From contig NMRA01000174.1 of NCBI GenBank assembly GCA_002633005.1, forward strand, positions 62,001 through 126,000: a DNA stretch of 64,000 nucleotides, written 5' to 3'. The translations under genes and the position numbers were made by a program. Of the stretch, positions 38,101-53,100 are shown one piece after another (positions within the stretch are counted from its first letter, which is position 1; the number at the start of each line of letters is the position of its first letter). The DNA comes from Phoronis australis. Taxonomy: Eukaryota > Phoronida > Phoronidae. Under the pieces are notes generated by a model. It saw only the letters and a list, made by a program, of their open reading frames with translations, did no database searches and was not told the origin of the DNA.

Positions 38101-41100
38101 TCACGGAGGTCACTATCGTTGATAAACCTCTTTCTCAACATGAATCGTGATGTCGGTACGTTGTTGTTGGTGCTGCCCATGCCAGAGTGCCTGATGGCAG
38201 CCTTCAAGATGCTGGTAGAATTCAATGAAGAATGACTGCTTCCTGGTTCCATGTGCTTGAACATTCCCATGCTGAGAGCAGAAAATTTCTGTTTTGTGGG
38301 AGTAAGCATGTCGTTGGTGGTCGACTGTCGACGTGAGTCTGTCTTCGGAGAGTTATACTTGAAGAGATGTAGCGGTGATCCAGATGTGGACCTACTTCTC
38401 GGCTGTGCTTTTGGACATCTACAGTGAATGAAAAATGTGATTGGAAAGCGAACTTGAAGGCCATAGTCTCTGCACTAACCTGACCATTTTTATATTTGCC
38501 TCAAGAATTCAAAAAATGAACTATCAGAATTACCAAAAAAGTTCTCTAATCAACTTTAAAGACTTACAAAGCAAAAATTGTGAAGGAAAAGCTTCAAATA
38601 TTTCAGGTTGAACATTCAATAAACGGATTTGCATAAACATTGATATGGTAGAAAAATTTATATTTTAGCCTAAGACCAATATACTTCCAGATTTGGCCAA
38701 CTTGTCACGAAACAAGATTCACGCCAATATAAGTTGGTGTTGCTATGTAGACTAAATACATGATGCAAGAATAAGGAAGTGCGCAAATAAATATCTAACT
38801 TATTCACAGTGTTACTATATTTATTATAGTTTTTGTCATTGTTCATAGACTTTATTGGCCACCCTGGCTTATTTGTTTAGCCAGTAATTCCCTGTCAGGC
38901 TCTTTTTATATGGGAGAGTCAGTTTTCACAGAATAAATGAAAAAGCAAGCAACGCAACTTTACCAGGCTTTCAGAATATGATGACACATTGTTGATTTCA
39001 GGTGATATTGACATGCAACAGCTTTTGATATATGGTGAAATCCAGTTTTCACAAGCATTCACATCAGTTTTGACCTCCTGACCATTATTCACCATGTAAA
39101 TAATTGCCATACCATGAGGACTTTACAATAAACTGTAGATCTTCCTTACAAATAGTGAGCAATGATGGCAAAGATGGCGGCTTGTTGTGAATTTGTGGCA
39201 TTCATGCTTTTTGAATGCCAGCTTTGACAATTGTAATCCTTCAGTTTATACTCTAGTAGAAAGGCTCTCCAGCAGCTAGCTTGGTATTAACTGACTAGTG
39301 CTGACCGACCGGTGCTGACCGACCGGTGCTGACCGGCCGGTGCTGACCGGCCGGTGCTGACCGACCGGTGCTGACTGGCCGGTGCTGACCGACCGGTGCT
39401 GACCGACCGGTGCTGACCGACCGGTGCTGACTGACCGGTGTTGACCGACTGGTGTTGACCGACTACTACGGACCGACTAGTATTGACCCACTAGTACGGA
39501 CCCACTAGTACTGACCCACTAGTACGGACCCACTAGTACTGACCGACTAGTATTGACCCACTAGTACTGACCCACTAGTACTGACCCACTAGTACGGACT
39601 GACTAGTACAGACTGACAAGTACTGACTGACTTAAGTACCCATTTATACTTACTTTTCCCAAGATGCAACAATGTCAGCAACATACTCATCTTCTTTTAT
39701 GTAGTCAAACTCATTCATGTAATTCTAAAACAATCACATGCAAATATATAATGCAATCCACATAACAAGCTATGCACCAGCATCCATATCTTTCAAGCTG
39801 ATTCAGCATTTCACATACTTGCCAACTCTCCCGAATTGAGCCTGAGCCCCCCCCTCCCCCCTCCATCCTCCCCCGATTAATCATAACTTGTAGCAACTTT
39901 CCTTATTTCTTTAAAACTGTAGTTAAATGTCATCCTTTCCACAAACAATGTATTCGGCAGTACCTCCAATTCCTATTTGACTATGAAGAAAAGGGGTCCT
40001 TTACAGGGGCGCCCACTCTTTTGACTGAACTGGGAGGCAGGAGTTTAATTTTCTGGAACATATATCGCAGCTACAATCAGTTTTCGCAGAAAAAACAAAG
40101 CCAAATTTTTCTTCCATTTATAAGGATTTTCAGCTCTGGAGGAAGAAACAAAGTCCTCAATTCGTTAATGTGTTTCGTAAAGCCAAGTAAGCTGGGTCAA
40201 TTTCTTGTCAGTCTGTATTAAATACTTTTATTAAGTTGAACATAAATGTTAGACACAAAACATGTCTGTCAAAAATAACCAACAATTTTCAATTTTACAA
40301 ATGGTAATATCAAATCTGGTTTCTTTACCCTTTAACACATTTTGATTAATATCACCTGTAGCACAGTGTAGGAGGGATTTTATAATTAGAAAATATATTA
40401 GGGGACAGAACATTACGGCGTTCTCCTGTTCAGTGACTTTACCAGACCTAGAGGGTTGTGGGCATGTGATAACATCTAGCTTCTTTGTTAACTGCCAAGC
40501 ACAGTTTTTTGTCTGGTATGACAACAGGCAGGCCAATTATCTACCAAGTTTACAGCAGACCATGTGTGAACACAGTCAAACCCAGAGCGAATTGCTATGT
40601 TCAAAAGGAACAGATTGTCATAACTTCGGTAACCGTTGTACTTGTGCCATTTTGGCGATTCAAAAACTAAACATGATCAGCATTTGACAAGGAATTCAGA
40701 AATGCTATTGGTTTATGTTCGAATATGTTATAACTTAACTTTTATTTTTAACAGTAGTCAGGCTAGATATGACCTTGTGGGAGATTAGAGCAATTATAGA
40801 ACAAAAGAGAGCTGGCCCTCCAACCATAAATGCCAGAATGGAGTTAATCAGTCATGTAAGATATTGGCTATAGGCGTCATCTTCCCAACATGTTGTTGGG
40901 CTATGGAATCGAACAAGTTGGAATCAATGGGAAACCGCCGTAATGAGTGGCCTATCTAAGAATTAACTAGCAGTTCACAAGATTAACGCACAAGAGCAAT
41001 GCAAAGTGCTGAAATGCGCCTCGACTGAGATGCAAATGGTGTGTTTCTAATGGTGTTTTGATTATCATATAAATGGCCACTCAGGGCGCAGCATATGTCA

Positions 41101-44100
41101 AACCCATCCGAAATTAGGAAAGCATCGTCATCTCTTTATTACAAAACTTTTTTTTCAAATTTCAAGCAAATCCATCAAGGAACTCCAAAAATACAGATGC
41201 AAACGTAAAAATCTAAAATTACCACTAGGGGCAGAGTGATAGTCGAAACAGTCCGAAACTCCTAGTCGTCCGTCATCCGCTTCATAGGAAGATATCTATC
41301 AAATCTCATTATGATCCTGCGAGGGGATACCAGGTACATGGCCACAAACGCCAGGACAGAGACGACGACAATATATACCCACACATAAATACGTGGGCGG
41401 ATAACTAGCTTTACGACTAATAATCCGCACAGTCTGACAGACGCCAATGTAATCACATGGGAATGCATTGAAATCTTATTTTGCAGCCAATGTCTATCTA
41501 AATTATTCATAAGAAATGAAGATCACCATCTCCAATAGCGAATGGACCAGGATTTGGCAACATAAAGGTAGTCGTGGTGAAATAATGGAAACTTAGTATA
41601 TCAAAGATCTATTTCACAGCACCTTGTACTTCATCAGTAGATTTATACAAGAAGCGCTGACATCATCAATTCTCCTTACCATGAGCACTAATCTAAGCTC
41701 TTCTTTGTATGGAGGAGGGCAATTACCAGATCAGCAATGACTTAACAGCAATGCGCCACTGATAGAAATAATTTGCACTATCGTACACTGAAACTAGTAG
41801 TTTTTTAACACAATGACTTCTGAAATAGATTCCGTCAAAAAAAGTTAGGTTATGATCATTTTTCCCCAAAGAATAACTGTAAGTTGCAATTGACAAGCTC
41901 ATCAAGGAACGTTCCAGAATGATTCCACTAAATGAATCTCCTACTAATGGTACATCAGACTTTTAATTTCCAGTTCAATACACTTTAAGCAAACCTTGGA
42001 TGGCATTTTCCACTATCATAAACAAGAGCTACTACAGGTTGAAAAATTGTTACCTCAAAAACAGCCCATCCCTCCGCAGACTGTATATGGACCTTCTCTG
42101 TTACCAGATGAACCATCTCACCGATGGTCATAGTGGGATGAACGTTGATTAATTTGATCTTCTCATCAGGGAAATATACACGAACCATGAGTGGGGAAAA
42201 TGTTCTGAAGACCTGGAAGCAAAGAAAAAGAACTCTGAAGTGACATGAATGTGTTATTTTATGCATTCTGATGACACTTGAGCTACGATACTTAGTTGAA
42301 TAGACAGCGAGGGAATACACCAAGTCAGAAGTCCAATAGGTGGCTCGATGGTGGTGCATGGTGATGCAGGTGCTTGTGATGGTTGGTGAAGGCAGTTAAA
42401 ATCATATGGCATTCAAAAAATAAAACAAGTAATCACAGAATTCAACTGGTTGGAAGTAATGCTGAGTTTACTTGGTCAAACTGGTGATAAAGATGGTATT
42501 GGTGGTAATGATAGTGGTGGTGGTGGAGTTGCAGTTGTTGGAGGTGGTGGTGGTGGCAGCAGGGATGGTGCAGGTGGTTGTTGTCAATCACCATTGGCAG
42601 TGGTAGTGATGGTGATAGTGGTGGTTGTGATAGTGGTGGTGATAGTTATCGTTTGTTTCTGGCAATGGTAGTTAGGAGTTCGGTGACTATTGTCGAGTAC
42701 ACAAAAGGATCTATAACGCTGCCGTTCATGGTTGACAGGTGCTTGTACCAGGCACCCAAAAAGAGGGACACAACTAAGGTTCCTAAATCTTTTGCGTATT
42801 TGTGTCGTTCTGTACTCACAGATGTAATATTTTTCTATAATTTTATCTTTATTATGAGCTCCACTTTACCAATGACATTTTCTAATAATGTAACTAAAAA
42901 CTGAGCCCTTAATTCAGTCAAAATAATTAGAAATTTGGTTTTTAAATTGCATGAAAGGATCCATACTTATGTTCAACAATACTAAGAATTCAACAAAGAG
43001 TTCACTGTCGATTTGTACCAAAGCTAAAAATTAAGTTAATAATGAAACACAAACAGCATAAGAAAGGAAATCAATGTTATTTTAAAAAGCCCACAAATAC
43101 ACAGTATATTTAGGGAACTTAGTTGAGTTCCTATTTGACGGGGACTGCTTCATGCAATCGGTCACTGGAAGTCAAATGCTTTATCATATATCACTAAAAA
43201 TATTAAATATTAAGATTTTTTATTATTCATTAAATACTTCACATCTGAGTTTCTTTTTAAGTGTACTAAGATAAAGCTCATTTCCCAATCAAATCTCTTT
43301 TCAACATTGACAAGATTTTCAAAAATCCTTGTTTTTAAATAATCACTTGAATTTCAAAAAGGCAAAACTCAACTAGAAGTGGGAGTATGGACTCAGGTAA
43401 CTGTCTAGACATCAATTTAGTTGGAGATTGCATTAAATAATTAACATAGTAACCCACCCACCTTAATCCCTAATGAAAATTAAACTTTAATGCCATGTCC
43501 GCATGTCAGTTTTTTAAGACCTTCTTAAGCAGACATGTCATTAAAATTTAAACTAACACATTTGTCAGTGTCAGCAACTTATACGCTAATCAAGATGATT
43601 TCCTCTGTGAATCCCTCCAACATTAAAGCAAATGCTCATTTAGCTCAACATTTCCTTGTCAGAGTTTGCAGGGGATCTGCAAGAGGTAAAGTGAGCAACA
43701 GAACCATATACAAGTACTGTGTGTCACAATTGCACATAGCGTTTACTTTTACTAGAAGGTTGCTGCTTTGGGGGTGTATGATCTAATGAGGGGATGGGAG
43801 AACAAATACCCTACAAACTATGCCCTGTGCAGACTGGACCCGAGTCATTACAAAATCACTCTCACCATCTGTTTTTCTCAGGCTATCTACAAATGGAACC
43901 ATTTACTCTACAAAACTTCAATTATAGGAAGGTCACTCACCCAGCAATAATTCACTCCTCGGTGCTTTTAAAGAAATTGAAACTGTTTTCTGCAGTCTAA
44001 TTCATGAAACTGACAGAGGTACATAGCCTCTCAGGTCAGTTCTCTGCCACATAATGGGTTAGGGTGTCCCATTCTCAGCTTAATTCAAAATCAAAACACA

Positions 44101-47100
44101 TAAAAAATCTTAAGTTGACACCCTCATCAGTCGAGTATGGGCAACTCTGCCAGTTCGATATCTCCCAGCAAACCAATCAATTTCAGGTAATGTTACCCTT
44201 CTCTGGAGATCAACTTGGGTAATCAAGCACAGAATTGCCCATCATAAACATGGTTTGCAACACTGCTGGGGCGACAATTTGAATAGTTCGTGAAAAGTAC
44301 ACAAAGGTTTTTGAAATTTGAAAATCGGACAAGAAATACAAATTTCATAACTTAAAATCCCTTTGCCACACCAATTTTGTTACAATTGAAGTTTCAATGT
44401 GAACCGTGGTTAATCCCAAAGTTAAGCGTGAGTGTTCACATCAACTTCGGAGTTAAAGTTCAGCAAAGTTATTTATTGAACTCGCTATTTTTAGTTGCCA
44501 TTCCTGCACTCCACAATCTAAGTAACCTCTGCTTGAATTCCATAATAAATTCAACACTATTACCTGGACTGCACTTATACACAAAGATCAGAACAAAGCA
44601 CTTACCCAAGTTGTGAGAATCCCCAGGCATAGCCAGTGTAAAGGTGTGTGTTTAACACCCTGTTTAACTTACCATTATCTCATCAGTGGATGGAGGATAC
44701 TTCCTAGGTTTTCTGTTTTTCTCCTCCAGATGTTTCAGACAAAATGCCACATGCTTTTCCAAATCAGGATCCTTACAGTGTAACAAATGACTCTTCAAGC
44801 ACTGCAAAATACCAAAACTACATTGAAGACTAAAAATTTATGATTTTGATATCTATCATGTACACTAATTGGTGGATTTAGGCTTTTACTGGTGAAAATT
44901 CAGAGGTTCAGTTTTCTTGAACTTGGATGACAAAGTCAGTAATAAATCCTTAACATTTCTGTCATCAATTCATTGTCAAAATTCAAAGATTTCTTCTTTG
45001 TAACACATACAAAGGCAAAGAACAAAATAAAATATTTATTCGAAACCGATGTTCATTTGGAAACAACCTTCAATTAACTGAATTACACCCTTACAAAACA
45101 TTCCAGAGGCCAGATCCAAAAATCTTGGTACACATGTTTAAGCAAAACAATTGTCAGCAGGTCTTTTTTCATGCTACTGACACGAAATGCATGTTATGTG
45201 CTTTGTGTACGTTTTTTTCTACCTTTTTACCAATGCTATTCCAACTAAGGTATGTTTTTCTGAGGTAGTGTGAAGCTAGAAAACTGTTCAGGATTCGGAA
45301 CATCATATCTCAGAAATGGATGATTAGATTCAAATGAAACAGGAAATATATTTTAGACCACTAAAGCATAGTTGGTTCAATTCAGTACCCGACTCATTGA
45401 CACTCACCAACTACAAAAAATGCACCCCCCAGCCCCTGCATCCAATTTTAGTTTTTTGGAAAGCTGCACAAAAGCAAATATGTAAGCAAGGTTTAAAACA
45501 TGTACTTGTCTCAGGGTGTGGGTGTTTTTCAGCCTTTTTTCAGCAATGCCATTTCAACTAAGGTATGTTTTTCCGAGAGTATGTGAAACTAGAAAAATGT
45601 CCAAGTTTGATTAACTTCAGAACAAAATGTCTCAGAAATGGATGATCAAACTCAAATCAAACTTTCACAGTAGGCCATAACATACTTGGTTCTGATCTCT
45701 ACTCTGACTCATGTTTGAAACCAGCACTCCCCGACTAAAAAAACATGCACCCACATCCCACTTGCAATTTTCAAAATTCTCCCTTTTAAATGCTTACATC
45801 AGTTATACAGTCACCCCCCAATTTTAGTAATTCAATGAATTCAAATGAATATCCATCCCTAACTCAGTTTTCAAAAACTTATCTCAAAGCTTAACCTCTA
45901 ATCTACAAATTTCTCAATATAAATATCCACCTCAGCAATAATTAAAACAAACACAATAAGTTTTCCAATTATGACAAACGTGAGAACCCCTACACATGAC
46001 TTTACAACCAGAACTAGGTCAAACATGAGTTCATCCAGGTACAAATAGCTGGTGTTTGTTTACCTAACTGGAAACTTAATTAGCCTGTCATTTGTTCAGA
46101 CCATTCAATAATCAATTAAACACCTGAGAACATAGCACCAATTGACACAATAGTCACTGCTGTACCAATACAAAGATTGAAAAACACTATGAACAAATCT
46201 GTTTCATTTTAAACCAAATGACAGGTAAAAAGGCTTACCATACTTGTCTTCGATTTTTTTTTTTCGAAAAGGAACCATACACAGCACTAATTAAGAAAAG
46301 CTACAAACTCACATAAACCAAATTAGCGGAGGTAAATCTTTCCGTTATAGCAAAGAATATTCACATATGCAGGCAAATAACAGTGCCGCCTGAATGTTTG
46401 GCTTGAATACCTACTGTATTTATTTACTTGTTTGTGAAAGGTTTACCTGTCACCTAATTTTGCTTATTGCTTTGCAACCAGTCAAGCATTTTTTAAATTT
46501 TGTTTTAGTCACTGATCTTTACCTTGAAGGAAAATAATATACCAGGATTCAGTATACTTTTTAAAGCTTTGAAGAATAAATCATGATACATGAAAATTCT
46601 ATTTGATTTTTTTTAAATATGGAGGAGTAAAGTTGTAAAAAAACAAGCTAAAGATTATTTATAAATGTATTTAGCTTGCATAATTGTGTTTCAAACAATC
46701 TTGGCAATTTCCACTCACAAAAGCATGAATCCAAATCATTTTAATGTTCCACAGGTTTTTATTATAGTTGGATACATCAAGTTAGTTAGACTGAGAAACA
46801 TTGATTAAATCAGATTTTGGCCAGATAATGGAAAGAAATTTAAAAATCTGCGCAACTACATAAGATTTCCCACTTAATGTTTCGCTTTAATCCCCAACGT
46901 ATTATCAAAACAATAAACCAATGTACACCTTAACAACTTATGAACACACAAGGAGTATACACAAACACAGCAAACTACTATAAGTCCAAGGCAACAGAGC
47001 CTCTGCTGCTGACTGAGTGAATGAGCAACTTGAGTGCTTTCCCATTAGATCCGAAACTTCACTTTTACCAAAGTTTCGGTAAGTGGGAAAGGTTAACTCT

Positions 47101-50100
47101 GATAGTTAATTTGCAAGTGAAACTTCACTCAAAACAGTAGGATTCAAAAGCAAAGCTTCGGACCTAACTGAAGCTTCTGTGTAGTAGGAACACTTAGTGA
47201 AGTGTCTTCAAAGTTATCGGTAGAGGTTGAAGCAACGAAAAAAATCACGCGAGACTCGCAAAACGTGTTCCCTTGTTATTATAGAGTAGCTGACGAGCTC
47301 TCAATAGACGGAGGTAAGTAAATAAAAGAAAGCATATCTGATCAAGAATGGCACTGATAATGCACACGCTGGGTGCATGCATGCACACTCATAAATGGCA
47401 GGCGAACAATTTTCAGTTAGCCTCGAACCTACTACTAAATATTCGTTCAGTTTGAGAGTGGTCTGTTGTCATAGCAATAACTTCGATATGGCTATTAAGT
47501 GGGAAAGGTAAGTGGAACTTCAATAAACCGAAGTTCCCCTAATGGGACAGCACTTTAGTTAACGTGAATGATCAGACTCTCATAGAGACCTGATCTCTGC
47601 AAAGTTTGGACTGAATTGGCAACATGCTGGTGAGACTGACAATTCCTGAAAACACTGCTACTCTCAGAGGTATTATGTTCTGCCTATGACCAACTCCCAG
47701 GTTCTGCTAACCCATCCCTAATCTTCTCTGGGTGAGGCCAATGTAGAATTTAGGACAACCTACAAACTATTTTATTCTTCAATAATATGGGAATGGATGA
47801 TTTCATTCACAAGTTGTGCAATGGCTTGAATGGGAAGATAGGCTGAACACTAGAATAACACCACTGACTAAGTCCCATAATTTATCTCTTGAGCTTGAGA
47901 TCACGAGCAGCAACATAGAGCAGAGAAAAATAAACTTTTCGTAATTCAGGACCAACCTTAAACGAGCGTCATTAGCTACTATGTTCATGTTGGCAAAATA
48001 TTCTTCACAACTGCACAAGAAATTCGATGGGTAACAGAGAACATATCAGAAATAAGGTCTATATTCAGGTGAGTTCCAGGATTTTGGGTTGGGGGGTCAG
48101 GGCAGAGTATTAGCCAGGGTGTTTCCCGTTAGAAATTCACACCTCCGAACTGCCAAACGGAATCTGGAAGAATTTTAAGGGGGGTCATGGTCCCCTTGAC
48201 CCCCCTCTAAATTCGCCACTGATATTAAAGAGCCTTTGGCAATTCAGGCTAACGGAGCTGCTTATTCACTCAATCGGCAGAGCTCTGTTGCCTTGAATCT
48301 ATGGCAGTTTGTTGTGTTTGAGAAAAGTAGTGGTTTGGTCAGTTAGTTTTTAGTGCTTGACACTGTTGAGTGTACATTGGTTTATTGTCTTGATAATGCT
48401 TTAGTGATTAAAGCATCATGTTGAACATGAAAATCTATGTAGTTCCGCTGATTTTTAAATTTCTTTATACTCCCCCAACACTATTTTGTAAGAGTAAACA
48501 GCAATAAATGCAATGCCAATCTTTAGGCATGGAGCTCAAAAATCACCATAGGCATCACAAACAAAGCAAGGGACTTTCCCATAGAAATACCTACATTCAG
48601 GTAGACATGTGGGACTCTTATCACACAAACGCCCCTGCTTCTGCTCTCAGTCTGTTCACTGGCACGTGTCAAAAAGCGAAACCTTTATTCAAATGCACCA
48701 CCATGTGAATATCAAGTCGCTCATTGTATTGATATACACATGAATCCATTAGCGTCCACTTAAGCACCCGACCACCTACCAATTTACCCACCCTGCCAAA
48801 ATCTACCCACAGCCAAAACCCAACCATATAACAGTACCTAGGTCTTCATTTTACGAAATCTAGATACTGTAGATCAGCCAATAAGTTTCGCAATCGCTAA
48901 TTAAGAGATTAGCTTTGACTCTTTAATTCCTAATGATACAACTGATCAATCAACAATATCTGCCTCAGTACATCATAGAATCAAGCTTGGAGGTCATAGA
49001 AAGTTAAACAGTATCACTTCAAAATGATGGGAATGTAACAGGAGTGCAGTGTATGTGTATATAGGTTAATTGCTAGATGATCAATCCACATAATTATAGG
49101 TAATTCCAAACATATCATTGTTGATGTTACATGATCTTCAAGGGGGAATCAACAATTAGTTGGACTTCAAAACCAGTCGGCTAGACTGCAAAACCAAATG
49201 GCTGGTGATCAAATGTGTTGTCATGACTTCAAAACGAGATAACATATCTTAAAAATTCAAATTGGCTGGACCCAAAACACGATGGACGGTGCTATAACCA
49301 GTTGACTGGTCTTTCATCATTCCTCACAAGAGTGCAGCTCTAGTTCATAAAATGATAATGTTCTCATACATTCACATGTCTAATATGATGAGCAGATTTA
49401 GGGGGCCCACAGGACCCGGAACCCAACGCCATGCCATTAGAGGATATGCAAACATTTTCCTTCTATAACTTAAGTTTGGCCCTCGTTATGACATCCTAGA
49501 TCTACCACAGAATATTTCTATATGATTGAAGAAAAGCAACTATTATGAAGCAGTCAATGTTAATCAGTACATGACATTGAACAAGCTTAAGAAATGCTAG
49601 CTCCGGTCCATCAAAAATTGCTGATGACTTCACGAGTATAAGAATATCTAGAAATTAAAGACATTTTAAAACAATGCCTTTTCACACTTTTTAAGGAGTT
49701 TTTTCTTAACTTACAAGGTTTACCATTCCAACACCAGTTTTCACAAAATTTAAAAACTAAATAACAGCGAGTTTGTTCTCAGGAAATGAAAGAATTAAAA
49801 ATGTATTTGCATGCTCCTAACTATGCTAATGTATAGCAGGAACTAAACGACAATGCTATTTGAACATCATTTACACTAAACAAAGTCCAGTTGGATTCAT
49901 TGACAACTTGTAAATGTGAAAACAAAAAATTCTGCAAAAAGGTGACCTTTGCACCAATGATGAGCCTTGGGGGCTGACATAGCCTGCATCATACAGTGTT
50001 ATTCCCCAACACCAAGTCACATACTTACTAGACATGGTTGAGTGATTTACAGTGGATCATTTTCGACACAAAACTTGTTCTTAAAAACATTTGGCAAATT

Positions 50101-53100
50101 TTCAATGTACTTCATATTCACATCGCGGCTATATGTTGTGTTTCTAACTAATTTGACTAAGCAATCACAGAGACAAGGAATTAGCATGCAAGTGTTTACA
50201 GATCCATTTTCCATAAAAAAACTTGAAACTTAGGGTTATTTACTGTCAGACACACAACTGGTTGTACCTTGTTCTTTACTCAAAATCAGAGGCAATTCCT
50301 TGGCTATTAAGAAGCTGAAAGATCATTATTGCTGGATATCAGCAGCAATTGACCTAGGCTTAACCCTAATTGTCTGATCTCTTTAACCCAGAAATCATTC
50401 CTCATCTGAGTCAGTTACATGCAAGTTGATACTAATTTAGCGCTAAGTGGCCTAAATCAAAAATTAGTTTCTTTGACACCCTAAATCAGGTTTTAACAAA
50501 CAAAATTCTAAGTTATTTTATGGACTATGCATCTTACACCTACAAAAAGAGACTCACTCACGAATGCGAGCAAAAATAAAACTTATTGTATTATCGCAGG
50601 TAAGTGATATCACTCAATGACAAAATGCTATGAGTGGATTTTACATTGCAAGACTTCCTTCCGTAGACTAAGAAACTCATGATAAAACCTATAATGTAAC
50701 CATAAGCTCCATTTGTTATGCATGGCATTACAGTATTATAAGATTGGGACAGATTATAAACTTGGCAGGGTCAATAATTCTACAGATGGACCGCTGCTAT
50801 GTCAGTGTTGCTTCAATTTCTTTTAATAACACTTCTGTGAGGTAAGGTAGATCACATCGTGTTTCCATACCAGGACTATCTTATTAGCGGGTTCGCAAAT
50901 CATTACTGACTGTGCTGCCAGGTTGTCACCAGATTCTGATGTGGGCATCAAATATAAACCACCAGGTGAATGCAAATCTGCATCAGGAGACCAAGTTCCC
51001 TCCGTAACACTACTCTACAAGATGTGTGTTTTCTATGGAAAGCCAAAGCAGAAAAAATTTCAGGACACAAAGCTTCTATTCAATCATTAAATTCTCTGCA
51101 GCAACAAAAACAATCAAAATTTATAGTGCCAGGTCCTATAATTTAACATGTAAGGACCCCAAATTTATTATGCCTTGACACAAAATTTATTACGTCTAGA
51201 AAATGTCATGCTTCAGGAAAATTTCACACGTCAGTATGGCCGGAAATTTCATACCAGGAGACCACATGACCATCTACAAGCAAAGAAATGACGTAATAGG
51301 TACACAATGTCTCGCTGACAACAGTCACATTATCGTGACAATGACGTTGAATTTCTGACGTCTCTTCCATATTTTACAACAGAAGCCAATGTTGGAGACA
51401 CTAGACTTGAATACGGCTGAACATTACAGAGACACAGCGGATTGTCATAATTACACGGTCTCCTGGCTTAAAATTTTCTCCTGGCTTAAAATTTTCTCCT
51501 GGCTTAAAATTTTCTCCTGGCTTAAAATTTTCTCCTGGCTTAAAATTTTCTCCTGGCTTAAAATTTTCTCATGGCAAGGAATTTTCTCCTCGCATGAAAT
51601 TTTTCCGGGCAAGAAATTCTATGTCCTTGCATGGTATATTTTGTGTCTTGGCATGATAAATTTTGTGTCCTGGAATGTTAAATTTTGGTCCTGACATGAT
51701 AAATTATAGGTTCTGTGGTGAAAAAATTTGGTTTTGTATATAATTTTCTGGTCCTGCAGAGAATTTAATTCTTGAATAAAAAGTAGTGTCCTGGAATTTT
51801 ATCCACTTTGGCTTTCCATGTTTTCAAAGGCTAAAGCATTTACTGGTATTGACTTCCAATACACATCATGTGTTAGGACTACAGGACATGACACACAGCT
51901 TGAGATCACATGGATATAACCAAATGATGCTTGTCAATTGTTTTGCAATAAAAACTACCGTTGTAAAAAACATGGCGTCTTTCCCAAAATATGATAAATC
52001 GTTGTTTAACCCATTACGAGCATCTCCTAGAAGTTTTTTTAAAAAATCTCTACACAGAAAAATGGAAGCTTTGGTCATTAACACATTTTGGACCCTGAAA
52101 ACTTACACATAGACCTCAGTGATAGTTAATAATTGTAAAATCTCTCCAGGAAGACTTGTGTGATGTTGCATTTTTACAAGATTGAGATTGGTGCATAACA
52201 GAATGCAGGTCTCAATTAATCTCAATGGATTATTGGTCTGCTCCAAATCAACAAAGAATGTGTATTCAGATAATAACCTGTGGGTGGTAAGATGAGACAA
52301 TGATTTGCACAATGGACACTTTGACAAATACACTAATACACCTGTTGGTATTTATTGATGATAAAGCTACCTTACCTTAGTTTGACCTGTCTTAGATCAA
52401 TACCCAAACATACATATTAGTATAGAAACTGCCTCATAGTAGTTAGAAAAGAATTTGAAATGAAAGGGACATTTCATGTGAACCCCTAAAACAATTTGTT
52501 GTTACATGAAGTCTTTAAAGAGGCATGGAACATGAAAGCTAGTCAAAAATGTCTTTTAAGCAATTCCTGACAAAAGTGCTATCTCGCAACATTTAGTACA
52601 GAGTAATTCGATTTCCCCTGTGAGGAAATTTCTAGAAAAATCACAAAATTCTCGATTTTTGAAATATGCGCCAAGGAAAAACTCTGTGCTTACCACAGAG
52701 TTTCTAATATCTCCCTCCCACTTACAATAAATGCGCTCACAGTCAGTTGCTTGACCTTGCTTGAAGTCAAAGGTCACATTTTCAATATAAGGGAAATGTG
52801 CGGATAGTTCTAAAATCCCTTCAACCCCCTTGACCCAAAACCCCTCGACCCCCTCAACCCACGACCTGTGGCGATAGAGGTGTTTGTATGATTTTTACAT
52901 ATTGCATAATCTTATTATGTCGCTAAGTGACTTTTGCATAAGACATACCTACACCTGAGTCTGCTCTAGCTCAAGTCTGGTGAATAAAAACAAAAAGTGA
53001 CATGAGAACTTGAACTGAAATAGCGTATTGTGAGCGCACTATCATTGTTACGGAAATAGTTCCACGAGTGGCAATTTATGGCCCAGTTCTACTAAACTTA

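Larger units (their letters stand above)
33742..44672 (-). other. Introns between myosin-tail exons 2 and 8
   Basis: Repeat-bearing introns. Apart from the minisatellite, the GGT-rich tract and the dispersed copies listed, I see no exon or RNA gene. Confidence 0.6.

Noticed and set aside
42450-42671. Glycine-rich plus-strand open frame
   Set aside because: A GGT/GAT simple repeat in an intron on the opposite strand from the gene; no splice or family support.
51389-51694. Plus-strand open frame with repeated SWLKIF units
   Set aside because: It is the translation of an 18-bp tandem repeat inside a foldback element; the periodicity keeps the frame open by itself.
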